Notes: generated by a model not told the origin, from the sequence alone. DNA of 64,000 nucleotides from CBDBON01 sp965208395 (GCA_965208395.1 CBDBON010000001.1:124001-188000); one strand, 5' to 3'; numbered from the stretch's first letter, positions 52,634-61,082 are shown. Numbers and translations: made by a program.

Positions 52634-53773
52634 ATGACCACCAAGCAGAAAGACCCAGTCCTCGTCGTGCTCCAGCTGACCGGGGGCAACGACTACTTCA
52701 ACACGGTCATTCCGTACACCGACGAGAACTACTACGATTCGAGACCGAGGCTTCAGATCCCCGAGGACCGCGTCATCAAGATAGACGGCGAGCTGGGCAT
52801 GCACCCGGCCATGGGGCCTATGAAGGACATCTACGAGAGCGGCGACATGGCGGTCATACACGGGGTGGGGTACGAGAACTCGCCGCGCTCGCACTTCCGG
52901 TCGATGGATATCTGGCACACGTGCGAGCCGGACAAGGTGGGGACCGAAGGCTGGCTGGGCCGCGCCCTTCGGGAGATCGACCCTGAGGGGGAGAATCCAG
53001 TCACCGGAGTGAATATCGGCCAGGCGCTCCCCCGCGCGCTGGTGGCTCCGGGCGTCTCGGTGGCGTCGGTGGCCGACGTCTCGACCTACGGTCTGCTGAC
53101 CGGCGTGCAGGAGAAGCAGCAGCGGGCCAAGATGCTGGATGCCTTCGCCAACATGTACGGGCCCGCGGTCGGCACCGGCCCGGTCATGGAGTACCTAGGC
53201 CAGACCGGCCTCGACGCCATGAAGGGCGCGGACATGCTGAAGGTGGCCCCGCGGCAGTACGAGTCGACGGTGGAATACGCCAGCACACCGGTAGCCCAGA
53301 AGCTGCGGGACATCGCGATGATACACACCGCAGACCTGGGCACGCGGGTCTTCTACACCGATCACGGCAGCTTCGACACGCACGCCGCCCAAGCGACGGA
53401 GCATTCGAGGCTCTGGACCGAGGTGTCGTCGGCGATAGCCGACTTCTGGGACGACCTCCGGGAGCACGACGCGGCCGACAACGTGATCATGTTCCTCTTC
53501 TCCGAGTTCGGACGGAGGGTGCGGGACAACGGATCGGGCACCGACCACGGGGCGGCGGGGGTGGCCTTCGCCATCGGCCCGGGCGTCAAGGGAGGCATGT
53601 ACAGCACCTATCCGGAGACGAGGGCCGAGGCGCTGCAGCAGGGCGACCTCGTCCCGAACACGGACTTCCGAGGCGTCTACTCGACCGTCCTGGAGAGGTG
53701 GCTGGGGCTTGATCCCGTGCCCATCGTCAACGGGCAGTTCGAGCAGCCTCAATTCCTGGGCAACGGCAGCTAG
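52634..53773 (+). CDS. DUF1501 family protein 2
   Basis: A 379-residue DUF1501 protein with LTGGNDYFNTVIPY, HGSFDTHAAQ and FSEFGRRVRDNGSGTDHGAAG, close to the 18446 protein. It begins TTKQKDPVLVVLQLTGGNDY with no twin-arginine or other signal. ATG 52634 has AAGGAGAG upstream. It lies 35 bases after DUF1800 and 19 bases before the NHL gene, so the three are one operon. Confidence 0.92.
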   Translation: MTTKQKDPVLVVLQLTGGNDYFNTVIPYTDENYYDSRPRLQIPEDRVIKIDGELGMHPAMGPMKDIYESGDMAVIHGVGYENSPRSHFRSMDIWHTCEPDKVGTEGWLGRALREIDPEGENPVTGVNIGQALPRALVAPGVSVASVADVSTYGLLTGVQEKQQRAKMLDAFANMYGPAVGTGPVMEYLGQTGLDAMKGADMLKVAPRQYESTVEYASTPVAQKLRDIAMIHTADLGTRVFYTDHGSFDTHAAQATEHSRLWTEVSSAIADFWDDLREHDAADNVIMFLFSEFGRRVRDNGSGTDHGAAGVAFAIGPGVKGGMYSTYPETRAEALQQGDLVPNTDFRGVYSTVLERWLGLDPVPIVNGQFEQPQFLGNGS

Positions 53774-53792
53774 TCTAAAGGCGGGGTCAGAG

Positions 53793-54797
53793 ATGCTAAC
53801 GACAACGGCGGCAGGCCGCACATGGGACTTCAGCCACGCGATCGGGCGAAACGCCGGGCTCGGCAACGGCTTCACTCAGCCTAACGCGATAGCGTTGGCG
53901 CCCGGGGGCCTGATATACGTCTCCAGCAGGGGAGGCGAGGGAGCGGGCGGCGTGGTCGCCCCCAGCAAGCGGATAGGCAAGCTGACGATGGACGAGGAGT
54001 TCCTCGGCGACTTCGGCAAGGGAGAGACGGTCTGGGCCTCGAGCCTCGCCGTCGCGAAGGACGGGAACCTCTACTGCGCGGACGAATATCTCAACGCGAT
54101 CCTCATCTTCAGCCCTGACGGCGAGAAGCTGACGCAGTGGGGCGAGGCCGGGTCCGACGAGGGGCAGATCGACGGCCCATCGGGCATAGCGTTCGACGCC
54201 GACGACAACCTGTATGTGGTAGACAGCCGGAACGGCAGGGTGGAGAAGTTCACCAGCGACGGCCAGTTCCTGCTGGCGTGGGGAGAGCCGGGCGACGGCG
54301 ACGGCCAGTTCGACCGTCCCTGGGGAATAACGGTGGACGGAGACGGCAACGTCTATGTAGTCGACTGGGGCAACGACCGGGTCCAGAAGTTCAGCGCCGA
54401 CGGACAGTTCCTGATGTCGGTCCCGAGGCCGGGAGAGAGCGGCGCCGACCTGAACCGTCCGGCAGACGTGGCGGTCGACAGCGAGGGCGATATCTACGTC
54501 ACCGACTGGGGCAACAACCGGGTGCAGATATACGATCCGGATGGGAGCATCATCACCTCTCTGTACGGCGACGCGACCGTGTTCTCCAAGTGGGCCCAGG
54601 AGGTGGTCGACTCCAACCCGGACGTCGTCAAGGCGTACCGGCGGGTGAGAGACCTGACCCCGCTGGGCAAGTTCGCCCGTCCGCTGGGGATAGCCGTCGA
54701 CGAGGAAGACCGGATAATCGTCACGGAGATGACCAGGGGCAGGCTGCAGGTGTACGCCAAAGACAAGGACTACATGGACCCGCAGTTCAACCTCTAG
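53793..54797 (+). CDS. NHL-repeat beta-propeller protein 3
   Basis: A 334-residue protein with about six NHL repeats (for example IAFDADDNLYVVDSRNGRVEKFTSDGQFLLAWG). It ends DKDYMDPQFNL and shares the block before the last repeat with the other two NHL proteins only weakly. ATG 53793 was chosen as the first start after the DUF1501 stop. It is followed by a strong terminator. Confidence 0.87.
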   Translation: MLTTTAAGRTWDFSHAIGRNAGLGNGFTQPNAIALAPGGLIYVSSRGGEGAGGVVAPSKRIGKLTMDEEFLGDFGKGETVWASSLAVAKDGNLYCADEYLNAILIFSPDGEKLTQWGEAGSDEGQIDGPSGIAFDADDNLYVVDSRNGRVEKFTSDGQFLLAWGEPGDGDGQFDRPWGITVDGDGNVYVVDWGNDRVQKFSADGQFLMSVPRPGESGADLNRPADVAVDSEGDIYVTDWGNNRVQIYDPDGSIITSLYGDATVFSKWAQEVVDSNPDVVKAYRRVRDLTPLGKFARPLGIAVDEEDRIIVTEMTRGRLQVYAKDKDYMDPQFNL

Positions 54798-54821
54798 AGG
54801 GTCCTGAGAAGCGAGCACAGA

Positions 54822-54848
54822 GGCGCGGACGTCAGTCCGCGCCTTTTT
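54822..54848 (+). terminator. Rho-independent terminator of the DUF1800-DUF1501-NHL operon
   Basis: GGCGCGGAC, loop GTCA, GTCCGCGCC, then TTTTT: a perfect 9-bp GC stem and U-run, 25 bases after the NHL stop codon. Confidence 0.9.
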
Positions 54849-54870
54849 GTTCGACGGTAGGAGCGCCGGA

Positions 54871-55821
54871 TTGACGTACCAGAGAAAGGAATTTCCGGAC
54901 TGGTCGTGGTCGCACAGCCGGAACAGGACCTTCCAGGAGTGTCCACGCCGCTACTACTACCACTACTACGCGTCGCACAACGGTTGGGAGGACGACGCCG
55001 ACGGGCTTTCGGCCTCGGCCTACCGGCTGAAGCAGCTGACCAACCTCCCCCTGGAGCTGGGGGGCGCCGTCCACGACGCGGCGGCCTTCGCCGTCCAGTC
55101 GGCCCGGACACGCGGAGACGTACCGGGCTTCGACCAGCTCTACGAAAGGGTCCGCGGCATTCTCAACCAGGCGTACATGGAGTCGAAGGACCGCGAAGAG
55201 TGGGAGCGGAGGCCGCGCTGGCGGAAGATGTTCCACGAGTCCTACTACGACAGCGGTCTCTCCGAAGCGAACATAGCGCGGTCCAAGGAGCGCATCAGGG
55301 AGTGCCTGACTAACCTGGTCGAAACCAAGAGCTTCCGTGAGGCGGTCGCCGCCCCGTACGTCGAGGTCAAGGAGGTGGAGGGGTTCGTCACCTTCGAAAT
55401 CGACGGCTCGCCGGTGCACGGTGTGCCGGACCTGGTCTACAGGTTGGGGGACGACACATGGACGGTGGCCGACTGGAAGACCGGCGGCGGGGAGGCTGAC
55501 TGGGATCAGGTGGCCGTATACGCGCTGTATGTCCAGTCGCGCCACGAGGTGGATGCGGAGCGGATAGTCGGGCGGATAGAGTGGCTGTCGCAGGGCAGGA
55601 CGGACGAGCACCGGTTCACCGAAGAGGAGCTTGCGGATACGCGCGGCCGGATAGTCGACAGCATCGGCGCCATGCGCGGCTACCTGGAGGACGTCAACGC
55701 GAACATGCCCAGGGAGATGGAGGCCTTTCCGCTCATCGACGATACGTCTCGGTGCCGGTACTGCAACTTCTACGAGCTCGACAGGGAGGAGATCGCCTCG
55801 CGGGCGCAGGGACCGTTTTGA
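54871..55821 (+). CDS. PD-(D/E)XK nuclease (RecB/Cas4-like family)
   Basis: A 316-residue PDDEXK_1-type nuclease. The N-terminus has the SHSRNRTFQECPRRYYYHYY motif common to AddB/RecB/Cas4 nucleases. The catalytic core is HGVPDLVYRLGDDTWTVADWKTG (D, then DxK). Of the four cysteines of the Fe-S form, three are seen (C24, C295, C298 in CRYC); the fourth position (about residue 304) is Asp. The TTG 54871 start has GGTAGGAG upstream; TTG 54847 is possible. No CRISPR or other repair gene is adjacent. Confidence 0.85.
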   Translation: MTYQRKEFPDWSWSHSRNRTFQECPRRYYYHYYASHNGWEDDADGLSASAYRLKQLTNLPLELGGAVHDAAAFAVQSARTRGDVPGFDQLYERVRGILNQAYMESKDREEWERRPRWRKMFHESYYDSGLSEANIARSKERIRECLTNLVETKSFREAVAAPYVEVKEVEGFVTFEIDGSPVHGVPDLVYRLGDDTWTVADWKTGGGEADWDQVAVYALYVQSRHEVDAERIVGRIEWLSQGRTDEHRFTEEELADTRGRIVDSIGAMRGYLEDVNANMPREMEAFPLIDDTSRCRYCNFYELDREEIASRAQGPF

Positions 55822-55839
55822 GTGTAAAGGAGGACCGGC

Positions 55840-56250
55840 GTGGATACCCTGTGCATCGTTGGGTCTGGCGGGCCGGTGGCGACGCCCGAGGCATTCGGGA
55901 CGTCGGTGGTGCTCAGGTCGGGCGACGAATACCTCATGTTCGACTGCGGGCCGGCGGCGACCCACAAGATGGTCAAGATGGGGCTATCGCCGGGGCAGAT
56001 CGACCACCTGTTTTCACCCACCACCACTCGGACCACGACCTGGACTATCCCGCATTCCTGTTGACCCGGTGGATCGACGATTTCGGCCAACTCCCCGAGC
56101 TCCAGGTGTTCGGGCCGGAGCCGACCGAGCTCTTGACCCGGCGGCTGATAGACCTGGACGAGGGCGCGTTCGCCCACGACTTCAAGGTGAGGATGAACCA
56201 TCCGATGAGTCTGGCGGTCTACGAGATATACGGAGGGAAGCTGTTACCGG
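55840..56250 (+). pseudogene. MBL-fold hydrolase, frameshifted and cut by a mobile element
   Basis: Homologous to the 46777 protein: VDTLCIVGSGGPVATPEAFG and FDCGPAATHKMVKMGLSPGQIDHLF match its start. At about 56011-56018 one base appears to be lost (CTGTTTTCACCC where CTGTTxTTCACCC is expected), and the zinc motif FTHHHSDHDLDYP continues in the next frame. Homology runs to VYEIYGGKL (about 56240) and then stops where the recombinase gene sequence begins. The missing C-terminal half is not in the window. The ribosome site (AAGGAGG) and GTG start are intact. Confidence 0.85.
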
Positions 56251-57822
56251 TGGTGCAATCGACTCTAACTCTTCCGTTGGGATGCCGAGGGTGAGATTGA
56301 CGTTGTTCTCCCCGTCGATGGTCACCTCGTCGAGAAGGAGCCGCAACACCTCGCGGCGCTCCTCGTCCGGCAGGTCGTCCAGTCTGCCGCCGACCCGGTT
56401 GGCCCACTCGACCACGTGCTCACCCAAAGCCTGCTTCTCCACCGCCGCCATCTCCCTGGCGCGGAGGTCGTCCAGCCCTTTCCGCAGCGTCTCCAGCCGT
56501 TCGGTGATGAACTTGCGCTGCCGGTCCATCTGCTCCTCGGTGATCTTCTCCGTGACGTAGAGTCTGATCACCCGGTCTTCCTCGAACTGCACCCTCTGAA
56601 GCTCGCGCTCCGCCCTGGCAATCTGGTTTTCCAGCCCTCCGTCCTCCTGAGTGTCCAGCGACTCGATGCCCGCGACGATGAGGCCGGGGGACTCCAGCAC
56701 CTTCTTGACCTCTCCCCAGACCAGGCCCTCCAGCCGCTCCGCCCGGATCATCGTGTGCTTTCGGCATCCCGTCTGGAAGTGCTGCACGCCGTAGCACTTG
56801 TAGTAGCGGCGGGGGACGTCCATCTCGTACTTGTAGACCTTGCCGTTGCGCTTGACCGTCCGCTTCCTGGTGGCCATGCAGCCCATCAGCATCCCGCATC
56901 CGGTGCACCGGACCAGGTGCTGCAACAGGTAGAATATCTTGGTGTTGCGGTAGGAGCGGGTGCGCCGCTTCTTCATGAGGCTCTGGGCCATATCCCAGGT
57001 CTGCTCGTCCACTATCTGCGGGAACGGCACGGGTATCCAGGTCTCCCTGTCCTTCTCGTAAACTCTCGTCCCATCCTCGGTGGATACGTAGCGGGCCTTG
57101 CCGTACCACCACGTCCCCTTGTAGGTCTCGTTGCTGAGGATGCGGTATATCTGGCCGTCCCACCACCGCTTGCCGCCGTTGGCGACGGGAACGCCGTCGG
57201 CCATGAGCCGCTGGCCGATCACCCGCGCTCCGAGGTCGTCCCGCACGCACATGCGGAAGATGCGGCGGACGACCTCGGCCTCGTCCTCCGCTATCTCGGG
57301 CCTGCCGTCGTCACCGATGCGGTAGCCGTAGGGGACGTTGCCGATGGGGATTCGGCCCTGCTTGGCAGCGCCGCGCCTGCCCATCGACGCCCTCTCCCGG
57401 AAGTTGTCCAGCTCGATCTTGCCGATGGCGGCCATCAGTCCGAAGGTCTTCATGTCGATGGCGTCCATGACCGCTTCCAACTCTATGTGGTGCGCCTCGA
57501 CCACCTCCATGAGGGCGGCTGCGGGGTACATGCCCCTGCTGAGCCGGTCGGACTTCCAGCAGACGATGGTGTCGAAGCGCCCCCGCCTGGCGTCGGCGAG
57601 CATCCTCTGGAACTCCGGGCGCTTCTTCGACCAGCCCTGTCCCACCTCCTGGTAGCGGGCCACGATGGTCAGGCCGCGCTTTTCGCAGTGGGCCTCCATG
57701 TCGGATGTCTGCTCGGAGATGGAGGTCTTGTCCTCGGCGTCCTGGCTCTGGTCCGAGACGCGGGCGTAGATGGCCGCCCTGCCTTCCTTCGCCTTGCGGC
57801 GCTGCATCTTGATTCTTGGCAT
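56182..57822 (-). CDS. Large serine recombinase (integrase)
   Basis: A 546-residue large serine recombinase. The catalytic domain begins AAIYARVS23DQSQ; CWKSDRLSRG is the conserved arginine motif. A recombinase domain (GNVPYGYRIGDDG...), a zinc ribbon (CTGCGMLMGC ... CYG..C) and a coiled-coil region (residues 400-460) follow. ATG 57822 has GAGGAG. The final 20 or so codons lie in host MBL-gene DNA, so the element's insertion point falls within this reading frame. It is the first gene of the mobile element. Confidence 0.93.
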   Translation of the reverse strand: MPRIKMQRRKAKEGRAAIYARVSDQSQDAEDKTSISEQTSDMEAHCEKRGLTIVARYQEVGQGWSKKRPEFQRMLADARRGRFDTIVCWKSDRLSRGMYPAAALMEVVEAHHIELEAVMDAIDMKTFGLMAAIGKIELDNFRERASMGRRGAAKQGRIPIGNVPYGYRIGDDGRPEIAEDEAEVVRRIFRMCVRDDLGARVIGQRLMADGVPVANGGKRWWDGQIYRILSNETYKGTWWYGKARYVSTEDGTRVYEKDRETWIPVPFPQIVDEQTWDMAQSLMKKRRTRSYRNTKIFYLLQHLVRCTGCGMLMGCMATRKRTVKRNGKVYKYEMDVPRRYYKCYGVQHFQTGCRKHTMIRAERLEGLVWGEVKKVLESPGLIVAGIESLDTQEDGGLENQIARAERELQRVQFEEDRVIRLYVTEKITEEQMDRQRKFITERLETLRKGLDDLRAREMAAVEKQALGEHVVEWANRVGGRLDDLPDEERREVLRLLLDEVTIDGENNVNLTLGIPTEELESIAPPVTASLRISRRPPDSSDGSSSP

Positions 57823-57856
57823 GGTTGTCTCCTCTGTGTATAGGACTTGGCTAAGG

Positions 57857-58192
57857 CTAACGTCGCAGCGTCAGTCGTTCGGTGGCCAGCCGGTTCATGC
57901 TGACGCCCGCCTCGGCTGCGTCCATCGCCAGGGCGCGGTGGGTCTCCGGGGGAATGCGCAGGGTGATCGTCCCGCTGTAGCGGCGTGTGGATATCGGCTC
58001 CGGGACTTCGATGCCCTCCTCCAGATTCAGTTGGACGGCGTGGGACACCACCTCTCGAATCCCGATCAGGGCCTTTTCCGGGGTATCGTCCAGGTGGCTC
58101 AGCAGGCCGAACTCGGCGCACAGGCCGACGTACTCCTCGTCCTCGTCGGACCAGAAGACCCGGTAGGTGTAGCGGTCGATCAATTCAGCCAT
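57857..58192 (-). CDS. hicB: HicB-type antitoxin
   Basis: A 111-residue HicB-family protein. The partial RNase H-like fold is DRYTYRVFWSDEDEEYVGLCAEFGLLSHL with DTPEKALIGIREVV, and the C-terminal ribbon-helix-helix is SGTITLRIPPETHRALAMDAAEAGVSMNRL. It neutralises HicA and probably represses the operon. It overlaps the toxin gene by eight bases and precedes the recombinase by 34 bases on the same strand. Confidence 0.85.
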   Translation of the reverse strand: MAELIDRYTYRVFWSDEDEEYVGLCAEFGLLSHLDDTPEKALIGIREVVSHAVQLNLEEGIEVPEPISTRRYSGTITLRIPPETHRALAMDAAEAGVSMNRLATERLTLRR

Positions 58193-58433
58193 GCATTTCC
58201 TCCAATCTGTCGATTGCCCTGAGCGCCTGACGGACCTGGTACGCCTTGGCCATGCCCCGGACGGGCTGGATGTTCACCAGCGGCCTGCCCTGCCAGGGCA
58301 TCCTGTAGAAGAGATGACTGCCCCTCCGCCTCGGCTCTCCGAAGTAGCGGTCGCAGACCCTTCTGAGGTCGTCGAACCGGACGTTCCGGGGGTTGCGCCG
58401 CATGTCGTCCAGAGTCCTGTTCACGATACTCAC
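58185..58433 (-). CDS. hicA: HicA-like toxin
   Basis: An 82-residue HicA-like mRNA interferase. A dsRBD-like fold is suggested by RFDDLRRVCDRYFGEPRRRGSHLFYRMPW, with the GSH motif carrying the catalytic histidine. GTG 58433 sits on the -10 box of its promoter, so a leaderless transcript or the GTG at 58424 may be used. It is upstream of hicB as in standard hicAB. Confidence 0.82.
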   Translation of the reverse strand: MSIVNRTLDDMRRNPRNVRFDDLRRVCDRYFGEPRRRGSHLFYRMPWQGRPLVNIQPVRGMAKAYQVRQALRAIDRLEEMHG

Positions 58434-58462
58434 ATGATGGCACTAATGCAATCTCATGTCAA
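58434..58462 (-). promoter_or_regulatory. Promoter of the HicAB operon
   Basis: On the minus strand TTGACA (58462-58457), a 17-base spacer, and CATCAT (58439-58434). The -10 box ends directly before the annotated GTG, suggesting a leaderless message. Confidence 0.65.
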
Positions 58463-58529
58463 GGACGACGCAGTTGACTGGACTGGAGAGGATAGACGTG
58501 AGTGAGAACCAGTTGTGCTCGAAGACGCC

Positions 58530-58736
58530 TCAGTCTTCCCCTTCCGGGCCGTGCTGAGGCGTCGGGTCCGCAGGGGAAGCCTCCTCGTCCTGGGCCAGCT
58601 TGGCCAGTATCGTGAAGAGCCTGCGCAGGCGGTCCTGGGCGTCGGGAGCGGGGTTGCAGTTGATCGCCACCACGCGCAGTTCTGCGGAGGCTTCGCTTCG
58701 CGTCTTCTGCTCTGTCCTGCGGGTGGCTTCTTTCAA
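58530..58736 (-). CDS. Small charged protein, unknown
   Basis: A 68-residue acidic/basic protein (starting KEATRRTEQKTRSEASAELR after the initiator and ending in TPQHGPEGED) with a helical middle DRLRRLFTILAKLAQDEEA. The start is TTG 58736 with a weak AAGAG site. No family recognised. It may be a small mobile-element gene; it could also be spurious. Confidence 0.4.
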   Translation of the reverse strand: MKEATRRTEQKTRSEASAELRVVAINCNPAPDAQDRLRRLFTILAKLAQDEEASPADPTPQHGPEGED

Positions 58737-59081
58737 GATCGCTGCTCTTGTCGTTTTGCTTGCGGTCGGATAGGTGCTCAGGGTTGACCTACCGGACTAC
58801 GGCCCGGTCGCTACGTCAGTGTGGGTGACCGGAATGCCGAGCGTTATCCCTCGGAGGGGGTATTCATCCGTGCAACCGTTTCATTCATCCCCCGTAGCGA
58901 TGGCGAGACGCAATGGGGCCAGACCCGGCTACCGGGATGAGGCCGTGGAGGCCACGGCGTCACCGGGGTTGTTGGTCGCTCTGTCGAACTCAGCGCCACC
59001 TCGCTCACCTCACTGCGATTTGCTGCGGTTCATCGCATCACAGACATCGCAAGAGAGTGTGAACGGTTCAGACGCGAAAAA

Positions 59082-59120
59082 AGACCTCACGCAAGGTGGC
59101 ACCTTCCGAGGTCTCCTTTT
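59082..59120. terminator. Hairpin with T-runs on both strands
   Basis: AGACCTC ... GAGGTCT with an inner AAGGTG/CACCTT stem, flanked by AAAAAA on the left and CCTTTT on the right. It can act in either direction. Confidence 0.7.
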
Positions 59121-59291
59121 GGCGGGCCGTTTCATGCAGTGGCAGGGGTGTACAGGAAAAGGAGTTTGGTGACTGACTGGTCAAAGTCGTGATTCCGTAG
59201 CTGAACCAGGGGCAAAACCCCCTCTACCGGACGTGAGCGGTGAGCAATCTGATGAAAGGGCGGAATCCGGTCGGCGATGACAAGAGGAGGC

Positions 59292-59373
59292 TTGAGGTGG
59301 GGGTGCATGACGCGGGCAAAATCGACGCCCCGATGACAAAACCGGCCAAAAGGTGCGTTTGAGGTGGGGGTGC
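59292..59373 (+). repeat. Direct repeats upstream of regulator cassette 1
   Basis: TTGAGGTGGGGGTGC at 59292-59306 and 59359-59373, each followed by a similar (A/G)T(G/T)ACGCGGG. Two identical 15-bp words 67 bp apart and about 85 bp before the regulator gene suggest operators. Confidence 0.6.
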
Positions 59374-59458
59374 GTTACGCGGGGTGCGACATCGCAGAAA
59401 ACACGGACTTGGCGGAATTCACAGCTGAGACGAATTTCTTGAGGAGGAGGACATTGCC

Positions 59459-59674
59459 ATGAAGACCACCGGACACGGCATTGAGGACAGCAAAGACGTG
59501 GAGAACATGTACCACATGCGGCTCATGACGTTGCTGCAAGAACTGGTGCGGGAGCGCGGGTACAGGGGCGCTGCGCGGGCGCTGGAGATCGACCAGCGCA
59601 CGGTGGCCGAGAGCGCGAGGACGGGAAGGCTGTCGCGGCGTATGCGGGAGGCCCTGGAGCGGGCTTTGCGGTAG
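59459..59674 (+). CDS. Small HTH protein, truncated copy of the 61110 regulator
   Basis: A 71-residue protein with the helix-turn-helix GYRGAARALEIDQRTVAESARTG and the following RRMREALERALR, the same as the N-terminal domain of the 61110 protein (GSRKGAARALGIDRRTVGACM, RLREALERGLR). It ends at TAG where the paralogue has Asp. ATG 59459 has GAGGAGGAGG upstream. The isolated DNA-binding domain could still act as a competitor or repressor. Confidence 0.7.
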   Translation: MKTTGHGIEDSKDVENMYHMRLMTLLQELVRERGYRGAARALEIDQRTVAESARTGRLSRRMREALERALR

Positions 59675-60057
59675 GGCGTGGGTTCTACGGCGGTCCGCCA
59701 GCGGGAGCCCAACGACGCCATGGAGGAACGGTTGGGGGCGCTGGAGGGCGCGGTGAAGGCCCTGGGGCAGGACGACTTCGTGGGGGCGAAGACGACCGGG
59801 GCCGGTCACGTCGGCGCCGGTTCCTCAGAGCAAGGCGCTGATGGAGGAGAAGACGGAGCGTCAGGACGAAACGCTGGGCCGCAGCGTCCCTTGACCCGGC
59901 GCGAGTATCTCGACCTCGTGACCCTTGAGCCCGCCGATGAAGACGAGGAGGTTTTCGGCGACGCATGGGCCGCTCATCGTCCGGTGGCGGGCGCTCACGC
60001 TGCGGTGGTTGTGGTTGTCTGAGAGGTTACGTTGTGCAGGTCGCTTTGGGGCAATTT
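59675..60057 (+). pseudogene. Decayed C-terminal part of regulator copy 1
   Basis: Beyond the TAG the frame stays open and similar to the 61110 protein: GVGSTAVRQREPNDAMEERL against GVGSSAARHRRRHDALERRV, then REYLDLVTLEPADEDEEVFG against RLYPELVTKEPAPDDEEVFG. After about 59970 the similarity shifts frame and skips a segment, resuming with WRALTLRWLW (paralogue WKALTCGLWR). So this copy has a stop, an internal deletion and a frame change. Confidence 0.7.
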
Positions 60058-60544
60058 TCCGGGGTGGGGGCACGCAGGGGGTCTTTTTGGCCTCTCAGAT
60101 CGGCTATGATGACCTCACTGTTAGGCTTTCTCCAAGGTTTCCGACCATAGAAACCCGGGTGCGTGATCCCTGTTGCACGGGCTTCGCCCAAGAGGGAATG
60201 CTGGCAATGCGGAGTTTGACGTTGGTCCTTCGCAACCAGTGCGGGCCGAACCGACGGAGTTGACGCAAGGGCCTCCGTTCTCGGTCCCGTCCAGAGGGTT
60301 GGAGTTTGACGTTGGTCCTTCACCCGCAGGGCACCCGTCCGGTTGGTTGGAGTTGATCGCTCCGGTCGTCGGGCACAGGTCTGACGGCTGGGTTTGATCG
60401 CCTCTCCGTCGGACACGGGGACGACGTGAATCTGCGCATCGTCCTCGGCAACCCCGTATCGAGTACGGGACAGGCTCTGGTCGAAGTTGCGTCTGTAGCT
60501 TCGGCCAGTTGAGCACGTCTGCGGGATGGAGCGCACTCGGGTGA
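60058..60544. other. 490-bp downstream region of cassette 1, repeats
   Basis: No convincing gene. GGAGTTTGACGTTGGTCCTT occurs twice (60211 and 60301). The stretch at 60090-60160 (TCAGATCGGCTATGATGACC ... GAAACCCGGG) resembles 62050-62118, the region after the second regulator. The resemblance is partly visible as translated minus-strand words (IIADLRGQK / IIAEQLSGWK), so an ancient coding origin is possible. Confidence 0.45.
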
Positions 60545-60726
60545 TAGGCTGGCGCGCCCATCGCCTCCCCGTTGATGTCCACGCCGAGGTCGGCCCATTC
60601 CTCCCGGTCGAGGGTGTCCACGAACTCGGCCACGAAGCGGGCAGGATGGTCGGCTGGGATCAGCTCGTCAACGGTCGGGGGCATCAGCCACGCTCGGTCC
60701 CGAGTCATCTCGCGATACGGCATCAT
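60545..60726 (-). pseudogene. Transposase N-terminal remnant (IS1182/DUF772-like)
   Basis: About 60 residues beginning MMPYREMTRDRAWLMPPTVD and continuing ADHPARFVAEFVDTLD and GAPAYHPSAL, the typical N-terminus of DUF772-containing transposases. The match ends there and the rest of the gene is missing. It lies between the two regulator cassettes and may mark the recombination that separated them. Confidence 0.75.
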
Positions 60727-60902
60727 GTAGCTCCCTGTTATTGGCTAAACGGCTCACCCGTCTCGTCCATTATCGCCTATCGGCGAAGACTTCTGAGACA
60801 GCTACATCCGTGCAACCGTTTCATTCGTGATAGCCCCTTCCAGGGGATACCCGCCAAGGGGCCTCCCGTGATGTCATGGGGTAGTACAGGAAAACGCGTC
60901 CG

Positions 60903-60917
60903 TGTACATGTTGTACA
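60903..60917. promoter_or_regulatory. Operator site 1, TGTACATGTTGTACA
   Basis: A palindrome-rich 15-bp word, first of three near-identical copies upstream of the 61110 gene. Confidence 0.7.
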
Positions 60918-61035
60918 TCTGGGCGGTTTTCAAAGCTGGAACAGGGGGAAAGCAGCCCCTACCGGACGTGAAAAGCGAACACTTTTTGTCAGGGACCGGT
61001 TGCGACTGGCTGGTACATAGCCCGTAGCTGAAGCG

Positions 61036-61049
61036 GTACATGTTGTACA
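61036..61049. promoter_or_regulatory. Operator site 2, GTACATGTTGTACA
   Basis: Second copy of the operator; a half-site TGTACA follows at 61071-61076. Confidence 0.7.
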
Positions 61050-61082
61050 CCCTGAGAGAGTTGGCAGCCGTGTACAAAACGG

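Larger units (their letters stand above)
58737..59458. other. 720-bp non-coding leader region of cassette 1
   Basis: No convincing gene. It contains a 22-bp sequence (58865-58886) repeated exactly at 60805-60826, a bidirectional-looking terminator (59082-59120), CTACCGGACGTGA at 59224-59236 (again at 60959-60971), and two copies of a 15-bp direct repeat (59292-59306 and 59359-59373). It parallels the region before the second regulator gene. Confidence 0.6.

Noticed and set aside
56416..57843. 475-codon open frame on the plus strand
   Set aside because: It is antisense to the serine recombinase, has Leu/Val/Gly/His-rich composition and no recognisable domain.
59672..59674. TAG as a recoded codon joining two open frames
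   Set aside because: The downstream frame also has a deletion and a frame change compared with the paralogue, so decay is simpler than suppression. No pyl or suppressor tRNA genes are seen.
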